A DNA stretch of 64,000 bases from Linnemannia schmuckeri (lineage: Eukaryota; Mortierellomycota; Mortierellomycetes; Mortierellales; Mortierellaceae). The stretch covers positions 2,790,001 through 2,854,000 of the forward strand of contig JANATG010000004.1 in NCBI GenBank assembly GCA_029449235.1. Direction: 5' to 3'. Positions 23,501 to 34,055 of this stretch are shown piece by piece. A program made the translations under genes and the position numbers. Below the pieces are notes generated by a model. The model worked only from the letters and a program-made list of their open reading frames with translations. It was not told the origin of the DNA and made no database searches. Positions within the stretch are counted from its first letter, which is position 1; each line of letters begins with the position of its first letter.

Positions 23501-25628
23501 AGCGCATACACGGATCAGAGGGAATATGCGGGAGCGGAACCTACTGCGCCCGTCGAGGAGCAGGCAACTGTAAGTCGATTCTTCTGTGCGAGATAGACAG
23601 TGTCAGGATCATATGTAAAAGAAATACCAGGAATATCTTCTAACGCTATTTTGCTTGTATGATTTTTCTCGTAGGTACCTACTAAGAAGAGAAAAGTGTC
23701 GTTCCAGGATGAAGTAGAGACGTCCAAAGTCGCGAGAGTGGAATCAAACCTCAAGAACAAGAACAAGGAGAAGGTGGATGAGGTTGCAGAGCAAACTCCT
23801 GCTAAGAGGTAAGTCATCTAGGCTTAAACTGAGATTTTTTACATTACTTACACGTTATTTTGACTAAAAGCTAATATTCTGATGTAACTCAATTCTCTGT
23901 AATAGTGAGTCAAATCATTCGCGGAAGCCACTAGATATCAGCGCAGGGCGGCACGAAGATACTTTGTTTGTCGTCAACTTTAAGGAGGACATGACAGCGG
24001 CCAAGTTGAAGGAGATGTTTAGCGAGGTGAGATCTACATGCCTTTCAATATCCTGTTCTTCGTATACGTATTTCGAACGCTAGGGTGCTAACCAACTTGA
24101 TTTCACTCATGCCATTAGTATGGTACAGTGCTCCGTTGCACGATGGCAGCACCTAAGCAGGGCAAAGCGCGATACTTTGCCTTCGTTCAGATGTCTAGCC
24201 CTGTAAGTTTCTATATTATTCTTATCAATTTCGAGACGCACTTACAAGAATAAGGTCATTGCTCTTGAGTTTTAATCTTTTTCATCGTCGACATTTTTTT
24301 GCTCACATAGGAAGAAGCACATGCAGCGCTGGCATTGGACGGACGAGATGTGGGTCACAGGCTAGGTCTTCAGGTCAAGATCTCGGACACGAATCAGGCA
24401 ACGCGAGCGCCTCCCTCAGCAAAACCTCCGTAAGCTATTATCTCATTCTTCATGCTAAGGATTTTGATTCAATGAGTCGTTTCCCTGACTCAATATTGTT
24501 TTCTCACACTGTGCTGACCTATTAGATTGCCCAAAGAGAGTCGTCACGAACTGAATGTTAAAGGTCTTAGCATTGACGTCAAGGAAGAAGACCTCCGCAA
24601 GTTGGTTTCTTTGGTGAGCATCATCTGTGGAATGCTATTGGAAATTAGGCTCGCGGATGAAATTTGGTTAATTCCATCAGGCTGATCTTACTTTATGATT
24701 GTGCTAAACTTTCTAGTATGCGGAACCTGAACATGTGTTTGTGCAGAGACAAACTGATGCAAAGGGAGGCACCTGGGCCAATGTCAAGTTCCATACCGAG
24801 GTATGCAATTTCTCATCTATCATCGTACTGTTGTATGCGTACTCGCTGTGTGCCATGCATCTAACTTGGTCTGTATTTTCCTTTCTTTATATTTAGGCGG
24901 ACGCAAACGCAGCAGTGGCGATGAACGGACTTTCGTTTCAGGGCAAGGCATTGGAAGTGAACCGCCGAGTATTTAAGAGCCCAGAGTATGAGGGATTGAC
25001 AAGAACTGAGATCAGGAAACTCAAGGCCAAGAAGTCTGCCGAAAAGAGAGCTCAAGGCAGTGGTCATGATAACCCTCAGCACAAGGATGATGGTGGTAAA
25101 GATCAGGATGTTGAAATGGCGGAGACGGCGGCAGGTAAATCGGGAGATAAGGCGTCGGCTGAGTCGTCTTCTGATTCTTCAAAGTCGAATTCTGCGACCT
25201 TTGCCAAACCCGCGCCACCAACGTAAGTCTCTGTTGCTTTTTGTGAAAGATTATTCTGTAAAGTTTCTTTCGTCGCTTGATTATTTAGATCTAACATTTT
25301 TCTCACTTGCCTTGCGTGTCTACAAAAATATAGTAAACCGGTGACAAAACTGACGGCGATGACGCCCAGGTCAATGCAGCCTCGGAGCACGATGCAGCCA
25401 AGGAAGGCGATTCGGGCAAGACCACCGCGATCTGCTGGCACAGGAACTCCACCTGGCGCTTTCAAGGCTGCTTCTACCCACCCTACGGGATTGTCAAATG
25501 GAGGAGATGCCTCTGTGACGGGTGAAAGTGGAGAGACAGCTCCCGCAGCAGCGCCTGTGGCACCCAAGAGCAATGCTGAGTTTCGAGCACTTATGCTGAG
25601 TGGTGGTCTCAAGAAGTCACGTCAATGA
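20566..25628 (+). CDS. SART3: SART3/Prp24-like U4/U6 snRNP recycling factor, 20 exons
   Basis: Twenty exons join in frame to 1007 aa (human SART3 is of similar length): 20566-20830, 20927-21031, 21183-21403, 21579-21836, 21926-22093, 22194-22310, 22426-22459, 22562-22675, 22759-22815, 22925-23081, 23200-23395, 23489-23569, 23675-23808, 23906-24026, 24119-24202, 24311-24429, 24526-24613, 24717-24800, 24897-25222, 25334-25628. After an acidic start come HAT helical repeats (LWMDWINDEV, IWKSYVDYAL, IWNVWINFEL, FEQFWIEIEAG, IFEAWLTFEREHG), a nuclear signal PTKKRKV (exon 13), two RRMs (TLFVVNFKEDMT; HELNVKGLSIDV), a basic/acidic disordered stretch and the C-terminal LSm-binding motif SNAEFRALML. 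The family anneals U4 and U6 snRNAs and binds the U6 LSm2-8 ring in the nucleus. Intron 7 uses a GC donor. Yeast Prp24 lacks the HAT array, so the layout is SART3-type. Confidence 0.93.
22460..22561 (+). other. SART3: Intron with a non-canonical GC-AG pair
   Basis: The donor reads G|GCAAGT and the acceptor TTTGCTTAG. GT alternatives nearby break the frame (a GTGAAT at 22453 leads to a stop after six codons in the next exon), while the GC donor gives phase 1 and continues in frame. GC-AG introns with an otherwise perfect AAGT donor are a known minor class spliced by the major spliceosome. Confidence 0.7.
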
Positions 25629-25787
25629 ATTATTTACTTGGGTGGCTCGTTTTTCTTTCTTGTTCCTTTTGCCGCCACATTAAAGGACGAGTTTTGCTGC
25701 AGGTAGTTGTTCCTTTATTTATGTGTGATGCAAGATTAATGAAAGATAAATTATGCAGGATCAAGAAGAAGGGATAAATAGTGTTTC

Positions 25788-26477
25788 TTAGACGAAAGAG
25801 GGGAGGGTCCAACGCTTGATCTCCTGAAGAGGGTAAGGCAACCCACTCGCCTTACTACGTCCCTCGATCGAATAGATCACTACATCCCACCCTTCGTTCT
25901 CGACCGTGGTGCCTGCAGGGATATTGACCATTGGTATCATTTCCTGGGCAAGACGTGTTGCCTGGTTCGTAAGTTCGACGCGTTGGGCGAGAAGAATTTC
26001 AGGAACGGTGGAGTCGACGTTGTCGTCGTCCCAATAGCAAAGGGAGAGGTGGTTGATTAGTTTGAGGCGGAGGCCGAGGTCTGGGAATGCTTTGGAGAGG
26101 TTCTGGAGGAAGTGAATCAGGTGGGGCGAGGGTGTGAGGCCGATGAGGAGAAGGTCTGGTTTTGGTTTGTAGCAACCGTTGATCACCGTACGCGTGTCTG
26201 CTGTTGGTGCTGGTTGGTCCTGAGCGGTAGTCGATAGGGTGTGAAGGCGGGTATGCCAGGCATCGATATACTCAAGGATCGCGGGGACGGTGGTTGAGTG
26301 GGTGGGTGGGGCGGGTGTATTGAAGAACCCGACCATTGTTGTGTGAGGTGGGTAGCGTGTTGCTTCGTTCCTTGCGAAGGCGGTTTGGGTGGTAGCGGAG
26401 AAGTAGGAAAGGAGTTGGGTATGGAGGGTTGAGCCAAAGGTTGGTTCGAGGTAGATGATTAGTTCTGGGGGTGACAT
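25788..26477 (-). CDS. 2H-phosphoesterase-like protein
   Basis: The frame encodes 229 aa from the ATG at 26477 (MSPPELIIYLEP). The same frame stays open 261 nt further upstream, but that part is Ser/Phe/Leu-rich, leader-like sequence, so I chose the start just before the conserved strand. Two H-x-T/S motifs define the family: PHTTMVGFF near residue 44 and NHLSLCYW near residue 150, each with the hydrophobic strand expected of the bilobed 2H fold (LigT, cyclic phosphodiesterases, AKAP18-like). Members act on 2',3'-cyclic phosphates of RNA, ADP-ribose cyclic phosphate or similar substrates. The substrate here cannot be told. The strand IKRWTLPSF closes the protein, as in small fungal members. 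It is tail-to-tail with the SART3-like gene, 159 nt apart, so RNA metabolism is a tempting but unproven link. Confidence 0.7.
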   Translation of the reverse strand: MSPPELIIYLEPTFGSTLHTQLLSYFSATTQTAFARNEATRYPPHTTMVGFFNTPAPPTHSTTVPAILEYIDAWHTRLHTLSTTAQDQPAPTADTRTVINGCYKPKPDLLLIGLTPSPHLIHFLQNLSKAFPDLGLRLKLINHLSLCYWDDDNVDSTVPEILLAQRVELTNQATRLAQEMIPMVNIPAGTTVENEGWDVVIYSIEGRSKASGLPYPLQEIKRWTLPSFV

Positions 26478-27545
26478 TGTGATGAGAGGGACGTGTGAGT
26501 GGAGAGATGGAAAGAAGAGTAAAGGAAGAGATGTCAAAGGGTTTGAATGAGAAGAGAAGGAAGTTTGGGAGATGATGGAGATTAGAGCAAAACGAGGGTG
26601 GTAAAAAGAATAGAGATGGGGTGAAGTTCGCGAAAAGTCAAAAATTCCAAAACAAGGAGTGACTGAGTAGGAAGGTTGCGTTTGAGTGTTTGAATGAAAC
26701 CTGCGCCACCAAAAACGTTCCTCCGCGAGGCACAGCACGACACGACTTTAATCATGATGTACAAGGCGGACTTGGCATGTTTTAATCATTTCTTGAAAAA
26801 CAACACGGAGGTTACAGTATGCGATTGCTTGCTTCCAAGAACTGATCAGACTACGGAGCAAAGGTAAAAAGAGGCGTGTATAAAGGAGAGGGATGTGCAT
26901 AGAGTAGATGACGGATACCAGATCCCTCCCTGAGGAATGACCAGAGAAGGGGAAACAAAGTAAAAACACAACATGAAACGGTGTTGATTTTTTGCTTGAC
27001 CTACGCGCGCGCGATTACACTTTTTCTCCCTTTTCGACCGAATAGTGAGGGAAGGACAGAGAAGGGGTGTGAGAGAGAAAAGTAGAGAGGACTGAGGGGA
27101 AAGAGAGGTGAAGGAGGATGTTATCATTGAAAATAAGAGCACGAACCATAGAACTTAGGACATTGTCACTCCATATGCAAAGGTTCCCCAGGATGGATCG
27201 TGAAAGTCCTTCGGTTTTTAGTATATACATATTTCGGAGAGGATTGATGTTGTTACTCAGGGGGAGGGTCGAAGGCCAGAGTTGTAGGACCGCTGTTAAG
27301 TCCTCAATTGGTACGGGGGTAGTGATAATAGTGTCCTAAGGAACCACACGAAACGATACACTGCAGCGCGCCAACGAAACTCTTGTCAGTACTGCTCTCG
27401 TCCAAGAAGTGATGTGTAAAAGGACAAAGAGCAGACAAGAGGGCTGGGCGCACTACTAATACTATGTCTACAAAGAATATGACTGCTAATCTAAGGCGTC
27501 GCCACAGCTGTCTAGCCACCACCTTATTTTGCAACAATGTAATTC
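26478..27545. other. Intergenic, no gene seen
   Basis: Contains the leader and promoter of the 2H-phosphoesterase-like gene (left) and about 800 nt without coding character. The right edge, near 27546, is a sharp boundary where similarity to the left inverted arm (2092) begins. Confidence 0.55.
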
Positions 27546-27942
27546 ATGGCGCTTCTTTCAATTCAGTCTCTGATAATTTTATCTGAAACGCGACGTTTTT
27601 ATTTCTTACATGAGCTATGGCTGACGGTAGAAAAACATTAAAGAGGATCATTACACTTAGTTCACTTCAACACGATCGATGTTGTCGATTGTGCAAAGGC
27701 TAAGGTATGACGAGGGTTGCCAATGGTTCAATGACGACTCGCAAGCACCGCCGACGAACTTCAAAAAACAAGAGCGCCCTTTCATACGCTCTTTTTTCTT
27801 TTTACCCATGCTTGCTCTATTTTCTCTTTTCTCTTCTTGACCTTCCCGACATCATCGTCATCCCTTCTATCACCAGCACACATTCTTCCACTCAACATCC
27901 ATCCTTCCCACTTTCTCGTTTACATTCATATTTGCATTCGAC

Positions 27943-27967
27943 TTTGTTCATTAGATCCTCCATCTGG
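27943..27967 (+). promoter_or_regulatory. Shared upstream motif of the STAND family (copy 1)
   Basis: TTTGTTCATTAGATCCTCCA followed by TCTGG, 789 nt before the start codon. Nearly the same sequence lies 696 nt before copy 3 and in the orphan left arm. It is not found upstream of copy 2. It could be a promoter element or part of a leader. Confidence 0.45.
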
Positions 27968-28391
27968 CATCTACTCTGCGATCGCGCAAACACACTTCAA
28001 AGTGTGAGTGCCTTTCTGCCAATGCAAACACATATAATCTCTTGCGGAGGAAAAATGTGTCTCTCACTCGTCCTGACCTGACTTTTCCTCACATGCATAT
28101 TATTCACGCTCTTCGTCCTACTTATTGTCAGCCTAAAAGATTCTATCCCAGACAACAATCACCAACATCCTTTCTCTACCACCCAAGCCAACACAAAAAA
28201 AGATATCTAGAGTATGTGTGTTTTCTGACATCGAGTAAGGAAGACAAAACTAAACGCGAGTGATCTTCAATTTGTTAACCGATCGACTCTCATCCTTTCT
28301 ATTTTGCTCTTCGAGTAGAGAACTTCTCTTCTCTTCAGCGAACAAATCTATTGAGCACTGTTAGCCAGTCAATCTTCCGAGTAGTTAAACG

Positions 28392-28420
28392 AAAAAAAAA
28401 AAAAAAAAAAAAAAAAAAAA
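28392..28420. repeat. Poly(A) run, 29 nt
   Basis: A29 in the upstream region of STAND copy 1. The sequences on both sides are near identical in the left arm, where the run is six residues, so the length change is recent. Confidence 0.9.
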
Positions 28421-28755
28421 GCACTGCCACAACAAAGGGTGGGTGCTGTGGAGTTTTGTTTCTGAGTGCATGTTCTCGCCTTGCATTTGGATGAGCAAAC
28501 ATACAGTCGAGGAAAATAAGTGCTGCAAAAGTTGCTAACACTTTGCCGTTGTGCTGTTGTGTTTGATCCATGTATTTGCACCCATAGACGTCTCGCCGCT
28601 CACTCAACACGCCCTCCGCATCGTCAATTGGTCAACCCCCGACTCATCCTTCTCATCACACACAGTACCTCTGCGACTACGTCGAGGTAAAAACTGTCCT
28701 TATTATCAAAAAGAGATGTGACTTTGCATAGCCCACCAGAACCAGTGCTGACAAG

Positions 28756-31700
28756 ATGCCTCCTACTACTAGGACTCACAGCATGACCAAAGATCCACCC
28801 AAACAACCATACGATACTGGAGACAGTGACGGCTTCAACAACGCGCAGCACGTCGGAAAGGACGACAAGACTAAGGTGATCGACGCCGTGACCACCAACC
28901 ATGCAGTAAATACTGACGGTGCTCCTCAAGCTGCAGGATGGCCTACTACTTTCCCGGCCAACAACATTCACCCAGTCAACAGCCAAGCTATTGCTTCATT
29001 CCCTTCAGTCGAAAAACCTTTTCTTAAAGCTAGGAAGTTCTCAAACGTCTTTCTCAAGAATCTGCCCGCGCCTATAATGAAGACCGCGCTACCATCCATC
29101 CAGGATCGCGTTGAGATCAGCCAGCAGTTGGCCTACTGCAGTGCCTTGCTTCTCCGTGGTTCATTCTCTCCCCAAACCACCGCTACTAAACTTCAAGAGC
29201 AGGCCCACGATCCTGCCATGGCGCTGCAGAAGTCCTCGAGTCTGGACAAGAAGGAACTCGATTGGCTGGCAGAAATGGACAAGAACCCGCCCGCGCAGGA
29301 TCGTATTCGCTGGCTGGGTGCTCGCATGGTCGACGAGTTCGCCAAGAATGTCCTCAAGGACTCGACCGAGATTGCCGAAATGGTTCTTCTCGGCCCTGTG
29401 TTGGACAAGGAGACCTTCCGCCGCCTGCTGTCGTGTATTCTTACTGCGTTCGAGCAGTCCGTTCATTTGAGTGTCGATCTCCTGCAAGGCATTGTTCAGC
29501 TCGTCCAAGTTGCACCTCCACAGTCTCTGGTCTCTGACGACTTGGTCAAAATCATGCGTATCCTCAGAACTCGACTGGAAGGCACTCATGGCTAGACGTC
29601 TGAGTACTCTTTCACCTCACCCTGGCTGTCTCACGAGTCTTGGATGTCATGGCAGAGCACAAAGTCCAAGATCTGAACCGAGTCGAGGATCATAAGCTCT
29701 TCGCTGATGTGCTGTCGGGTCTGAAGGGTAGCTCTGATCCATATCTGATGTACCAGGCATGCTACGCATTCCAGGCGCTGTAGTATGTGTTAGATGATGA
29801 AACTCCTCTTCAAGCCATGCTTCGTCACTCTGCCGGAGTTGTCAGTGGTTTGGTCAAGGTCTTGGGGTTGATAAAGCTGAATCTGGAAGCAATTGTTGAG
29901 GGCCTTGGAAGTGTCTTTGAGATCACCGACACTGCCTACGAGGGCCTTTGTTTTGTGATGGAGAGCGGGCGAGGTGTCATGGACAGTCTCAAGGAGGTGT
30001 ATGGATCGGGGAAGAAGCGCCTATAGTACGCTGCCATCCGTGCTGCTCAGGCTCTTGTGCAAGCTGGTCAGTTGGAGGATCTCAACCGCCTTATTTGCAA
30101 GGCACCCTGTCGTCGCAAGCTCTTGTTCCAATGGGGTGTCTGTCAATTGTTGGGTGAGATTGCATCCGATTCTAGCTGGGATACAACCGTCCGCCAACAA
30201 GTCATCGACCTTCTTGAACATCTCTACAACAATGATCCCCAGTGGGCCCAGGATGAAAGCGTCAGGTCATTCATGCTGAACATCATTGGTCAGCTCGCGA
30301 CCTCAGCTGACTTGGTCGTCAGTGCCAGTGCTCGAACACTGCTTATGGACCTTGACCAGGATCAAGGTACCATCATCACCAACCTTCTTCACCCTCTGAG
30401 GAGTCGCCTTCCTCTGCCTGCATCGTCATCTCTACTTACCCGAGTCTTGGACATCCCAGATGTCGAGTACGATCTGCACAAATTGCGGATCCAGCGACTT
30501 GAGGAGCAAAAGAGAGGTGTCTATGTCCTTCCTCAGGCGAAACCCAGCTTACAGACATCTGACGACACGCTGTTCCCTCTCATGGAAAAGGCGCTGGAGT
30601 TCCTGAAGGGCCACCGACAAGTGCTCCTGATTCTGGGAGACTCTGGTGCTGGCAAGTCGACATTTAACCTCGAGCTGGAGCACATACTGTGGAAGGACTA
30701 CAGAAAGTATGGACCGATTCCGTTATATATTAGCCTCCCCACCATCGACGATCCGGCACACAATCTCGTCGAGAAGCGGTTGCAATACCACAACTTCTCG
30801 AAGGAGCAGATCCGAGAGATGAAGCTGCACCGTCAGTTCGTACTTATCTGCGATGGATACGACGAAAGTCAGCTCAAGATCAACCTCCACACCACCAACC
30901 AGTTCAACCAGGATGGGCAGTGGAAGGTCAAGGTCGTCATTAGCTGTCGTAGCCAGTATTTGGGACAGGACTATCGCTCCCAGTTCCAACCCCAACCAAT
31001 CGATCGATATCAGCGGGTATCCACAGATCTCTTCCAGGAGGCGGTTGTTGCAGCGTTCTCAAGAGCTCAGATCCAGCAGTATGTCGATGAGTATGTCAAG
31101 GAGCTGCCTACAGTCGACCCTATCCAGCAGAAACCATCATGGACCGCGGCAGAGTACATGGACAAGCTGATCAACATCCCGAACCTGATGGATCTGGTCT
31201 CGAACCCCTTCCTTCTGACGCTGGCGCTGGATGCTCTTCCCTCTGTTGTCGCGTCCAAGAAGAACCTGTCTTCGATCCGTATTACACGCGTGCAGCTGTA
31301 CGACAGTTTCGTCAAGCGCTGGGTCGAGGTCAACCGTATACGACTAGAGGTCAGTCCGCTTAGCAAGGAGGAGCGAAAGGAGCTGGACTTGCTGATCGAG
31401 GACAACTTTTCCTATCACTGCATCCACTACCAGAAAGATCTCATCACAGCAATTTTTATCAACCACGCGGGAAATCCTGTCGTCAAGTATATCCATCTCC
31501 GGGACAAGAACACTTGGAAGGCCGAATTCTTCAGTCCCAATGGCTTGCCAAAGTTGCTTCGAGAGTCGAGTACGGTCAAGCGGTCTGGCGCCTTCTTCCA
31601 GTTCCTTCATCGTTCGCTGTTGGAGTATTTCTATTCGAGGACTATTTACGACCCTCCTGATTATGACGAGCAAGCTGATGAAGGTCTTGACGAGCGTAAA

Positions 31701-34055
31701 CCAGGTCTTGATCTCATAGCCAGTCTGGCTCGGATGAGCATTGTCACAGAGCCATCGGTTGCACAGTTCCTGGCTGAACGAATGCCAAAGAATCCATCTT
31801 TCCGGCGACAGCTACTGGATGCCGTCGAGGCATCCAAGGCGGATGCGGCGACTGAAGCGAGCAAGAGGGCAGCGACAAATGCGATGACGATTTTGGTCAA
31901 GGCCGGAGTGAATTTCCATAGCGCCGATCTCCGAGGTGTCAAGATTCCTGGTGCCGATCTTTCAGGTGGTTAGTTCGATTATGCCCAGTTCCAAGGAGCC
32001 GACCTGAGCAGCGCCAATCTTTCGAGGAGCTGGCTGCGGAAGGTAGATGTGAGCAATGCGCAGATGGAGGGTGTTCAATTTGGGGAGCTGCCGTACCTGG
32101 AGATGGAAGGCTACGTGTATGCCTGTGCTTATTCGCCTGATGGAAGGATGCTTGCCATGAGTGTAGGGAATGAAGGTGAAGGGAGTGAAGGAGTCGGCAT
32201 TGTCTTTTATAACATCTCGTCACGAACAAGGACCCTGTTTATCAGGAGCATTGATATAGTCCAAGATGTGGCATTCTCACCCGACGGCAAAAGGATCGTA
32301 TCTGGAGGTGATGATGGCATAGTTAGGTTGTGGGACTGTGCCAATGGTCAAGAGATTTTTGTTATGGAAGGACACAGTGACTATGTGACATCCGTTGCCT
32401 TTTCACCCTGTGACAAGCAAATCGCCTCGACAAGTTACGACCAAACTGTACGATTGTGGGATTCGAGGACTGGGCAGAGTCTATTCGTCCTGTGGGGCCA
32501 CGCCCGAAGTGTCATGAGCGTCAAGTATTCACCGAACGGAGACCGGCTAATATCGGGTAGTTGGGATGAAACAATTTGGTTTTGGGACCCAAAGACAAGA
32601 GAACCAGGGGCAGTTTTGAAGTCTTCCTTAGGGGGCGTTCGTTGCCTTGCGTATTCTCCCGATGGACAATGGATTGCCTCTGGTCATTATAATGGCAATT
32701 TGCAGCTTTGGAATACCGTTACCGCTGAGCCAGATCCGACTCTACCAGGTCACATTGATGTCTTAAGCGGAGTCACATTCTCCTCGAACGGACAATGGGT
32801 TGCTTCTTCCAGCCTGGACAACACAGCGAGGTTGTGGGATACTTCAACTGGCGTGGTCGTCTCGACATTGTCTGATGCCAGTGTAAAATGTGTTGCCTTC
32901 TCTCCGGATGATCTTCAGATCGCATCGAGAGGCTATGACAAGAAGGTGCGTTTGTGGGATATGAACCTGAGTTCATCGAGTTTTGAGGTACAATGCCACA
33001 TTGGTCCCGTGTGGAAGGTAGTATACTCCCTTGATGGCCGGTCTATTCTCTCTGTCAGTGGCACTCAAACTATCCACCAGTGGAATTCTCTGACCGGAGT
33101 GCCCGGGTCGCTTTCCTTCGCGTTTCCAGATCCTCTCAGGATGCAATTCATCGCATTATCTCCCGATGGAGAAAAAGCTGCGACAGCAGAGGGTGGCTAT
33201 TTCTTCCGAGTATGGAGCCTTCAAACTGGCGCAGTAGAACTCGTCTTGGAAGGGCATTCGGAACCAGTGAACTCGATAGCCTTCTCACCCTGCTGTCGCT
33301 GGATTGTCTTTTCGGACATCAACATGACAGTGCGCCTGTGGGACCTCAACAACACCGATCAACGACATATTCTCTCCAGCACGAAAGCACCCATCAAACT
33401 CATTACAGTTTCTCCCAATGGACTCCAGGTTGCCATTGGATCTGAAGGCGGCCTCATTAACCTTCTTGATCGTCGGTCGGGAGAGTTATTGTCGTCCTTA
33501 GAATTGGAAGATGGCGAGGTTGAGGTACTGACGTACTCCCCAAATGGTCAGCAACTTGCTATCGGCACCAGCGATAACATGGTCCATCTTTGGGACCTGC
33601 ATTCAGACCAGCCAGCTGTCAGTCTGAAGGGACATGACGGCCAAGTCGACTGTATCGTTTACTCACCGTGCGGTCAATGGATCGCTTCCGGCAGTCAAGA
33701 CAAGTCCGTCCGACTGTGGCACCGTCAGCAACCCAGCGAGGCAGAGAGCTGGTCATGTGGGTCGACTGTCCATGGATACTCCGACAGCATTTATAATATT
33801 GCATGGAATCCGATTGTTCCAATGGAATTTGTCACAGCTTGCATGGATGGGTCTGTCCGAGTATGACGAGTATCGACCAGCAACGGAATTGTTGTAGTCA
33901 GGTTGCTTTGGGGTACCAACCGTGGAGTACTCTGTGCCGCGGATCTTAACCTCAAGGACGCTACAGATCTGAGCCCGACAAACAAGCAGTTGCTGACCCA
34001 GCGCGGTGCTACCGACAGTCCTTCGACTCTCACAAGGATGGAAAGTGAGAAGTAG
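28756..34055 (+). pseudogene. STAND NTPase copy 1 (armadillo-like, NACHT, pentapeptide, WD40), pseudogene
   Basis: Colinear with intact copy 2 over almost its full length, from an ATG at 28756 to a TAG at 34053-34055. Breaks: near 29593-29622 a one-base deletion relative to copy 2 puts a TAG in frame. Then in-frame stops occur at about 29781 (CAG in copy 2, TAG here), 30024 (TGG to TAG), 31972 (CAG to TAG) and 33864 (TGG to TGA). Between breaks the reading is well kept: P-loop GDSGAGKS near 30640, Walker B ICDGYDES near 30850, pentapeptide repeats at 31915-32080, 14 WD40 blades, and the tail VVRLLWGTN to the end. Its leader (MTKDPPKQPYDTGDSDG) resembles that of copy 3 (MAKDYPIQPHTPRDGDD). All the stops that can be compared are C-to-T or G-to-A changes. 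It is recently dead, or expressed only as truncated pieces: the longest open part, 30057-31973, still spans the whole NACHT region. Confidence 0.88.

Larger units (their letters stand above)
27546..28668 (+). repeat. Right arm of the inverted duplication; upstream region of STAND copy 1
   Basis: Matches 894-2092 in the opposite orientation. It ends about 90 nt before the start codon of STAND copy 1, so it is that gene's promoter and part of its leader. It holds an A29 run at 28392-28420 that is only six residues long in the left arm, and the shared motif at 27943-27967. The two arms bracket about 25.4 kb with five protein genes and could recombine to invert it. Confidence 0.85.

Noticed and set aside
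28756..34055. Rescue of copy 1 by A-to-I RNA editing of TAG/TGA to TGG
   Set aside because: Editing could restore the two TGG sites, but not the two CAG sites or the one-base deletion, and such editing is known from sexual tissue of Sordariomycetes rather than this group.
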